From assembly GCA_024509875.1 (NCBI GenBank), contig JAMPIV010005039.1:1-64000 (forward strand): a stretch of DNA of 64,000 nucleotides, given 5' to 3'. The translations under genes and the position numbers were made by a program. Below, piece after piece: positions 56,115 to 64,000 of this stretch; the first letter of the stretch is position 1, and the number at the start of each line of letters is the position of its first letter. The notes beneath the pieces were generated by a model that was given only the letters and a program-made list of their open reading frames with translations, was not told the origin of the DNA and made no database searches. Origin of the DNA: Oreohelix idahoensis. Taxonomy: Eukaryota > Mollusca > Gastropoda > Stylommatophora > Oreohelicidae.

Positions 56115-56806
56115 TGTAGCCGTGTATACCGTGCTTTATTCAGAGAACAGACTATATTCTAACAAGACGAGAAGGGAGCCGCGCTGGTGTAATGGCTTCG
56201 GTGTTGTACTGGCGACCAGGTGTTCATGGTTCAAACCCGGGCGTCGGCGTTTGAAGAAATGTTTACGGCCGGAAATTTGACTGAATAGCCTGAACGGCTC
56301 CTGTGATAAACCCTCTGTGGATGGGAAGGAGCGAAGCTCCTGACCGGGTTGGAAGGAAAGTCCTCAGGTTCCCCAGCCTCGCAATGACATGTCATTGGGC
56401 CGAAGGGCTGAAAGCCCAAGTGCTGCTGGTTAAGAAAAAAAAAAAAAAAAAAAAAACAAGACGAGAAGAAGCACAGACCACCCCATAATTTTATATTTTA
56501 TGAAAAACAGAAAATAATAAATTATAGTGTCACATATTTAGGACAGAGTCGCTTCCACACGCCATTTCTAATAATTGGGTGATTTCCCCTGACCAATCGG
56601 ATAGCTCAGATTTACCCCGGGGAATATAGAACAGGACGCCATCTGGCAGTCAGAATGAAGGAGCGAAACTGAATAGGACGTGTCTAGTCCAGCTCTACAT
56701 ATTCCTTAGTTTGAGTAAATCAACTGCAACATTTATTTTAAAATGTGTATTTCAGGACATTGAGTGGTTTTGTATTCCTTACTTGCGTAAGTAGTAACTA
56801 TCATTC
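56115..56806 (+). repeat. Left LTR of the LARD-like element (with SINE inside)
   Basis: Identical or nearly so to 63603-64000 once the SINE and its target duplication are removed, giving 398 bases compared. The true end lies a little beyond 56806 but cannot be fixed because the right LTR is truncated. An inverted-CCAAT-like GACCAATCGG (about 56588), an AATATAGAA (about 56623) and a CAGTCAGAATG about 25 bases later could form a promoter. Confidence 0.85.
56175..56454 (+). repeat. tRNA-derived SINE with poly(A) tail
   Basis: AACAAGACGAGAAG is duplicated at 56161-56174 and 56455-56468, and the right LTR has the empty site at 63649. The A box is CTGGTGTAATGGC and the B box is GGTTCAAACCC. The body ends in about 20 A. 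A different family from the SINE at 45784. Confidence 0.93.
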
Positions 56807-56835
56807 AACGCATATTTGAATAGAGCTTCCAACTC

Positions 56836-56854
56836 TGGTTGCAGCAGAACTAGG
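56836..56854 (+). other. Possible primer binding site
   Basis: TGGTTGCAGCAG followed by GGTTCGA partly resembles the complement of initiator tRNA-Met (TGGTAGCAGAG...). Its position just after the expected LTR end fits. The match is imperfect. Confidence 0.3.
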
Positions 56855-57230
56855 TTCGAAGATTGAGTCAATTTGCAAAACTAGTCTTACACATAAAACC
56901 ATGCTGAGCTGAAAATACCCTTGTGTTGGAAAATATTTAACTCAAGGAATACCTAAGATAATAAAGAAATCAAAGGACTAATCTGAAGGGATGAAAACAT
57001 TATGGTAAAATGATGCCGTGACCACTTCTCTTTAAAAAGCAAAAAACCCACCACTATAAGTCAAACAGAAAATAGCGAAGATGGATCAATTAATGAAAAT
57101 ATGGCATTACGAACATCCCTTATATGTTGCCTAGTGACCAGTCCTCTACAAAGAGCAGAGAAAATCCGACTATAATCAACCCTAGTGCATAAGGAAACCA
57201 CGATTAACAAGGAATAAATAAGACTGGAAA

Positions 57231-59078
57231 ATGTATCGACAACAAGAGTATAGGCAGGCCAGCCCATACAGCTATCGTTTTACACATGAAAATACCTGGA
57301 CAATGCATAACAAACACGTTCCGCGCCACCCGCCCAATTTCAACAAGAGATATGAATATTGTCTGCCAGGAAGTTATCCTTAAGTAGACGCACATCCCAC
57401 TGCCCCAGATAAATATGTATATGGCTCGCATACTGGAAGCTATTATGCTGTAGACCTACAGAAACCTAATGCAGGTTCTACTGAAAAGGAAGAAATGTTA
57501 TACAACTCTACAACGGGAAGTTGCTATACCTCTAAACACGTACACAGACGAAGCGAAAACCCTTCACATGAAGGAAACAGAAAATCCTACACCCCAGATG
57601 AAGATGATGACAGTTGTTCAACCCATCGTAAAGTAACATACGCGGATAGGCGAAGTTACAGTGTTTACAGTAGAAACAACATATATCAACGTAAAAGTCG
57701 TCCTCAGCTTGACAGAGATAGACGATTTATTGATTACCGGACATACGAAAAACCACATAGCACATGGCAGAAACGGAGGTATCCGATCCACGCTGTTCCC
57801 CGTTCGAATCCCCAGCACACAAAATCCTATGCCCCCATGAGACAAACACCTCCATATTATCGCCACAGAGGAACAGAAAGCAGACCTCGTACACTATCAT
57901 CGATCAGGTATAATGACGGCACGTCAAGGCACACGACGGCAGCTAACAAACACTGGAACACATTGAATAAACGAGCTCAAAGAATGACTGTACGAAATTT
58001 CATAAATGAAGTTAAAACAAGAAAAATTTGGGAGTTTCGTAACATGACATCTAGGAACGGACAAGTTTGCCTCCTAACAACAGACGGATGGAGAGCACAC
58101 ATCGGTCCCATAACACCAGGAATGACAGCCAAGACATACCAACAAGTAAATCTAGCACAATTAACTCCTTGGAATACTCAACCCATGCCAACAAAACAAG
58201 TACCAACAACAAATAAAACCAAGTTAATTTGTGCAAAAACAACGATGGTTTGTGTAGCAACACAAACAGACCTTCCTAAAGCAACTTATATTCACACTCA
58301 AACTTACTCCCGCAGTGATAAATCGTCAGCTGATACCTATCACACCCCCAGTTCAGATCCTGAAGAAACGATACCCAAGCAGATTGTTGAACCATATACC
58401 AGCAATCTGTATGAAGACGAAACGCAACAAGAAATGCGAAATTACAGTGTCAACCCCGGCACAGCTTTGTCAGACCCCAACGAACAGAATGACAGAGAAA
58501 TGGTAGAATTATACGAACAAGAAACAGACATTGATACAGCTAGTTCCATTGAAACCAGTGATGCGGATAGTACATTATTTGTACCAGTCGGCTCCAGCGT
58601 CAAACGCGCCTATAAAACAGAATCTGATGACTCAATCCCTAGCAACAAAATTCCGCGTATACAGCACAACTATATCAGACGAAAGATTCTGAAGAAACGC
58701 TATCGAGTGCCCAAACCAAGCCGAGAAGTGTTAGCCTCATCTCAACTAGTCAAAAACAACAGTGTGCAAATTACTGTGCCCATTGTAACCGGTGCTAACG
58801 TTCAGCACAACCAGGTCAGAAGAAAAATCAAGGCGAAACATATACCTGCCTCAAAACCAACAGATGTTCCAGCCATACAAACCCCAACCACAGTGAAACC
58901 ATCACCGCAATCAAATGATGTTAAGCCATCACCGCATTCGCCAATGTCCTCAGAGCCACAACAATCAGCAAATGCAGTGTCACCCACAGTTACTCAGTAT
59001 GATTCTCGCCTAAGCAGTCGGGACATTGCAAGGTTAGAGATGGCAGAGAAACTGAAGGAACTACTAAAGCTTTGCTGA
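57231..59078 (+). CDS. Unrecognised Tyr/Arg/His/Ser/Pro-rich protein with one in-frame TAA
   Basis: The uninterrupted part from Met 57495 to 59078 is 527 residues. The same frame is open upstream to an ATG at 57231 (context GAAAATGT), apart from a TAA at 57381-57383. Residue composition before and after the TAA is alike, which suggests one original protein of about 615 codons. The N-terminal third is rich in Tyr, Arg, His, Ser and Pro. A more ordered stretch follows around NFINEVKTRKIWEFRNMTS and VCLLTTDGWRAHIGPITPG, then an acidic Ser/Thr region and a basic, Pro-rich tail ending LEMAEKLKELLKLC. No zinc knuckle, capsid signature or enzyme motif is visible. Its position after the LTR is that of gag, so an RNA-binding or gag-like role is a guess. 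Confidence 0.7.
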
Positions 59079-60435
59079 GACACGCCCCTCGAGTCTTCAA
59101 TGTACATGCCATCCCATGTACGGTCAACGCATATGTGAAAAAACCTTTTTAACAATGTACTAACTTTCACATGTACTATATTTTCAGTTTTGACAGTTCA
59201 AATGACTTGCTTCCAGACTAAGATGTCAAAGCCCCACGGAGAAACTTTTTTCCAGCCTTAAAATACTGATACATCAAGACCAATCAAGGCCAGCCCACGG
59301 AGGATTTTCATTAGATAGCATAGTGTTGTGAAATAAAAATAACAAAACAATTGATAACACACGGTGTTACGAGTTTACAGACACCCTCATTTAGTTACAG
59401 ACATTTTCTTAATATTTAGAATGTTACACAACCGTACCTATAACACATGTGTCATACTATTCTGTTGTAACATTCATCTCCACTTTTGTAACTGATCATA
59501 TTCCACGCTCCATTCACCAGCATTTTCATGCAGACACTTTACACCAGTATTTTTTCTTACCCCATACTAATATTTCTTTGATCTATAATATGCTAAACTC
59601 CTTTATATCTATCACCTTGATCAATCATACTGTTCCTACTATGACTTCTCTTAACAGCACATAACTCATACCCAAAACTAGTATTGCATGTTATGTTATC
59701 TTTCTCCACAGGATTATTTATTTCCCCAATGTACATTATTATTTTAGACCCAGATGTATATCAGTACTGTCAAGATTTTAAACATTCTCCTAAAGAGATT
59801 CCATATCCCAACCTTGACTCTCTATAATAAGATTTCCTTCACCCCACTGTTACACCATCTTTAACTTACTATTTTTCCTTTCCACTATATTGAGACGACA
59901 TTCTAGACTTGTGATTTTTTTTTTTCAATCCCAATCATATTCATTCCTTGGAATTACAATCATGTTGTAATCAGGAGATCCTTGATGTACCCTTTCCTCG
60001 CCACTTATTGACAACAGATACTGCTACAACATTCATTCTATTCTAACCTAAACTATTACTTGCAGCCCTATTGGTTAGGATTTACTATTAGGAATATTGG
60101 TAGTATCTCTAGTGTTTAGTGAATTGATTTTTATCATTTTTTCGTACTTGTGATACAAACAGAAAAAAAATGGAAAAGAGACAAAAGACATAAAAGAAAA
60201 AATGAAAAGAAAAATGAAAAGAAGAGAAAACATTCTATAGGATTGCTATATGTTTATATGCCACCCTCACACATTTTGATGATGATAAGCCAATATTGTA
60301 AAACATTGACTGCCCTGAAGTTGGCAGCTGAAGAAGAAAATAAATAAATCACCCTATGCCAGTCATACACCCCACCAGCATGATCTCTGATACTCCAACA
60401 ATATTTTGTTGATACTGCATATCACAAGTACCCCA

Positions 60436-60645
60436 ATGACATTTGCGCATGCTGATTTTCTGCAAATGAAGAATCCCTTGAGAGCATTAGTATATGCTAA
60501 CCCCAGATTGAACAAATTGCACCTATTTGTTGATGATGCCTTTGCCCATGTTAAAGAAATAGCATTTGCACATGCTGACCTAGCAAATGAAATACCCCTT
60601 TACAGCATTTGTATATGCTGAACCCACATTGAATACCCCATTACC
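60436..60645 (+). repeat. Two diverged ~90-base direct repeats
   Basis: GACATTTGCGCATGCTGATTT...GCAAATGAAGAATCCC...AGTATATGCTAACCCCAGATTGAA near 60437-60510 recurs as GCATTTGCACATGCTGACC...GCAAATGAAATACCCC...TGTATATGCTGAACCCACATTGAA near 60560-60635, a period of about 120 bases. Confidence 0.7.
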
Positions 60646-61659
60646 ACATGATAACCACTAATGACACATGAGATGAAGAAGCAACTGGTTATGTATGATG
60701 AAAATGCCATTTTATATTAAGGTGAAACTTTATGTTGTCACGGCTGAGATTTTGTTGAAATGTTTATGCACAAAATCCCCCACATTAACATTGGAGGAAC
60801 AATAATCTTAGTCTTTCGTGGATACGAGCAAAGACAAGGAGATAATGGAATATTTTATGAATACCATGGACATGGAACAAATCAGAGCAGATGATTGTTG
60901 CACATATGAGGACCATATTTGAAGTCATTATTGAAGGATTGTCAGTAGACAAGAGACAAATAGATTATGATAATCCCATGGAACCACAGGTGCTAAGGAC
61001 ACAAAATGGAGATTAAATAATGAGAGAAAAAATAATGACTGAACAATTGCTACGCCCAGAGGTAAAGGAAATAGAGATACATCCGCATTTTTGGAGAAAT
61101 CTTTTTTTGATTTTTGCTCATTGCCTTTGTAATATGAACATGGTTGTATAACAAATGACTATTCCTTATCACGAATTACAGAATGTTGTAAGATGGTTGA
61201 AATAAATTGACAATTTACTATACTCATAATATACCCAGAATTACAAGAGAGAAAAAAAAATACATGGTTGATGAAATTGGACGTACTGAGATTCTGCTCA
61301 CCCCGAGGATATTGGATAAAAAATAATGTTATCCCAAGGACAGACATGTCACAGATATATCATGGAGATATTATGACAAAAAAAAAAAAAAAAAAAGAAT
61401 ACCTAGATTGGAAATGCAGCAAACTTGGTCAAGGACACCATGAAATAGACCCCGCCCCACACTTAAGATAACTGACGGATGAGATTTTTGAATTATAAGT
61501 ACCATAAGTCACCCATCTGGCTGTAGTCAGCGGATGTTACAGGCACCACATAACTCTGACTAACCCTCGACCTGCGAAGGCAGAGTTGGTGTCGAAATAT
61601 TGCACATATGTAAAAAGACATGTTTTTGTTCATGTTTTGGTAAAGTTTAGACATTTGTA

Positions 61660-62460
61660 TAAATGGTTCCATAAATGATTAGTTGATATATTGTTGATAA
61701 ATATTCGCAGATATAGTACATGGACAATTAATAAGGATGTATTTCCAGTACAGAATAAGAGGAATAGGAAGGATCCACATTTTAAATATTGGAGCACCAT
61801 GAGCGATGAATTGGACTTATAAAGAAAATGGAAATGGTACACTGTATGCAAGGATAACCAGAAATAAAATGGATAAATAAGAGTCAGAGTACCAGGAACT
61901 TTGTTTTATAAGGATATTGTAGACTCCTCACGATCAATTGAATATTTTTTCTTCCCTTCTATGTCACAATTTTTGAGTGATGACCCCAACATTTTTTTTC
62001 ATCTCATATTGTCACAAGTTCTTACATCTCAGTTGATTGTTCCATAAATAATTGTTTGATGTGTTTTTGAAAAATGTATTGCTAGATAAGGTACATAGGG
62101 AGTTACTAAGGATGAATTCTCAAGATAACAGGAGGACTAGAATGGATACAATGATATTGGAACACCATAAATGATACATTGGTGTTATACAAAAGAAAAA
62201 AAAAAGGAGACAAATATAAACTGTATACAAGGATGCTTTGAGAGTGACAACATGGATACATATTGTCAAGAGTATAAACAGTTGTCTTAACAGAAAATAA
62301 AGTAATACGGAACCCAACGTAGAAAATTCATGATGATGTGAAACTATATTTTCCTTTTCCCTTATATTTCATAATATGATAGTAACACATTCGTCTGTTG
62401 GTTGCTGAATAATTAGATGTTTGAAAATTGATGTATGGCAAGTCAAAGAAGATCTTTTAA
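61660..62460 (+). repeat. Degenerate ~370-base tandem repeats
   Basis: GTTCCATAAATGATTAGTTGATAT...AAGGATG...TATTGGAGCACCATGA near 61664 recurs as GTTCCATAAATAATTGTTTGATGT...AAGGATG...ATTGGAACACCATAA near 62039, and a shorter third version (GCTGAATAATTAGATGTTTG) lies near 62403. Preceding T-rich segments (TTTTCTTCCCTTCTATGTCAC / TTTCCTTTTCCCTTATATTTC) also correspond. Confidence 0.65.
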
Positions 62461-63602
62461 AAAAAAATATATATATATATAAAATAATATTTCTAGGACA
62501 GAGTTCACAGAAAAAAAATACTGTGTTGACAGAAAAGAAGGAATGATTAGAAATAACTGACTAATGGACAGGATCATCACCAGACGAACGGATATTAGAG
62601 ACAGACATCACATAGTTTAAAAAAAAAAAAAAAGGAATGTAATATAGAACATTTTTTCTACAGTGACGGACTTAGAACGAATTTATACACTTACCATTTG
62701 GAAAATGTCAATAACAAGGAAACATACAAATAAATAAATAAGGATAAGCCATGAGATTTTAATGCTTTTATTGTGAAAAATGATTACTTATAAAAATGAT
62801 GCTAGTTATATTATCGTCTGATAAATATGCATATTATGTCTAGAGATGTTTTCTACATGTAATAATGAGCAAGTGGCTCATTCACTGAAAAAAAAAGAGA
62901 ACATGATGAGTACCCATGAGAACATTGGCTATTTTATGAAAGTGGATTTGCCATTACCATAGGAATTGGAGATCCTGGACATTACTAAGGATATTGCAGA
63001 GTACTTGGAAAATAAAATAAATAAGTACGCCAGGAAGAAAAAAAGAAAAAAAAAAAAAAAAAAAAAGATTTTTTTAAGTCTTGCAGACTTATATATGGAG
63101 CAAATAACAGGAACAGAAAAGAGATAACACCCCCCACCATATCCAAGAGAATGTAATCAACTATATTTTGAATGAAATGTAATAGATTATGATAATGCAG
63201 CCAAGTTCTGCAAATAAGATATTTTATTGTTCATTTCCCAGTGTTGCCACTCGTCACATTTTTTGGTGATGACCTTATGATTGTTTTTAGGATTTTGTCG
63301 GGCACTGTGTAAATTTGGTTGAAATAGGTATTGATGTGAAAGATAGTTTGCAATTTTTTGGAGATGATGTCCATCTATAAGGCCCCTTTATAGACGACAG
63401 TCCCATATAGACATAGGAGCTCAGATGTAAGAATTTCGTTAAATTTTTCCGAATTATTTTTGGACTTAGAAAATTTTTTTTGAACTTTAAATTTTTCTGA
63501 AAATTTTTTTTTTGAACTTAGGAATTTTGGGGATATTTTTTGTTATTGATAGTACTCAAATGTCTCCCTACGGGATACATTTGCAGGGCCCCGGGATCTG
63601 TA

Positions 63603-64000
63603 TGTAGCCGTGTATACCGTGCTTTATTCAGAGAACAGACTATATTCTAACAAGACGAGAAGAAGCACAGACCACCCCATAATTTTATATTTTATGAGAA
63701 ACAGAAAATAATAAATTATAGTGTCACATATTTAGGACAGAGTCGCTTCCACACGCCATTTCTAATAATTGGGTGATTTCCCCTGACCAATCGGATAGCT
63801 CAGATTTACCCCGGGGAATATAGAACAGGACGCCATCTGGCAGTCAGAATGAAGGAGTGAAACTGAATAGGACGTGTCTAGTCCAGCTCTACATATTCCT
63901 TAGTTTGAGTAAATCAACTGCAAAATTTATTTTAAAATGTGTATTTCAGGACATTGAGTGGTTTTGTATTCCTTACTTGCGTAAGTAGTAACTATCATTC
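63603..64000 (+). repeat. Right LTR of the LARD-like element, truncated by window end
   Basis: Matches 56115-56160 and 56469-56806 with only a few base changes seen (for example GAAAAAC/GAGAAAC near 63700 and GGAGCG/GGAGTG near 63857), which indicates a recent insertion. It has no SINE. Confidence 0.9.

Larger units (their letters stand above)
59079..63602. other. Noncoding interior of the LARD-like element
   Basis: 4.5 kb, AT-rich with A-runs (61379, 62618, 63040). No ORF exceeds about 75 codons and no decayed pol is recognisable. It ends with CAGGGCCCCGGGATCTGTA before the LTR, where a polypurine tract would be expected but is poor. Contains the repeats listed separately. Confidence 0.7.
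56115..64000 (+). mobile_element. LTR element with one unrecognised ORF (non-autonomous, LARD-like)
   Basis: A sequence starting TGTAGCCGTGTATACC at 56115 returns at 63603 and continues to the window end, so two LTRs in direct orientation bound about 6.8 kb. The only sizeable coding region is 57231-59078. No RT, integrase, protease or RNase H was found on either strand. The remainder is noncoding. It interrupts duplicated unit B. Such large LTR derivatives depend on proteins from another element. The right LTR is cut by the window end. Confidence 0.82.

Noticed and set aside
62460..63070. A-runs as possible origins or CRISPR-like spacing
   Set aside because: Homopolymer tracts without repeat-spacer structure. 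This is eukaryotic repeat DNA.

Overview
This window is metazoan nuclear DNA, AT-rich and built almost entirely of transposable elements and their relics. I see no host single-copy gene, no intact tRNA or rRNA gene, and no CRISPR or bacterial operon. The mix of non-LTR retrotransposons (I-like with RNase H, RTE-like, R2-like endonuclease type), hAT transposons with BED or TTF fingers, tRNA-derived SINEs and long-LTR Ty3/gypsy elements suggests an invertebrate, perhaps an arthropod. The species cannot be fixed from the sequence.

Layout. (1) 1-10219: tandem Ty3/gypsy copies sharing 2.4-kb LTRs. In the more complete copy the order is gag, integrase pieces, RT, RNase H. Integrase therefore lies upstream of RT, as in the Gmr1 group, and the capsid has a SCAN-like helical region. 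The copy is broken by frameshifts and lacks a visible protease and integrase core. It sits inside the endonuclease of a minus-strand LINE (10220-11533). (2) 11534-36592 (A) and 37650-56114 (B) are two direct copies of one large segment, each altered by its own insertions and deletions. A alone carries a hAT element (12138-14909), an 11-kb block with nested LINEs (20706-31738) and a 208-bp GAA-tailed insert. B alone carries an apparently full-length I-like LINE with an uninterrupted 1284-residue ORF (38772-43736), a SINE, an RTE and a 5'-truncated LINE. Both retain an R2-like endonuclease relic, a small palindromic MITE and the start of a TTF-finger hAT transposase. (3) 36593-37649, between the copies, holds a polyadenylated ORF1-only retrocopy. 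(4) 56115-64000 is a second LTR element, with a SINE in its left LTR. Its one coding region is for an unrecognised, low-complexity Tyr/Arg/His/Ser/Pro-rich protein, interrupted by one in-frame TAA, and is followed by 4.5 kb of noncoding, repeat-bearing DNA.

Together the window records nested insertion. Target-site duplications and the A/B comparison allow several insertions to be ordered in time. The points most worth a second look are the Gmr1-like gene order with SCAN-like gag, the LTR element carrying an unknown ORF, the 5'-leader-only insertion at 24256-25060, and the intact I-like LINE.
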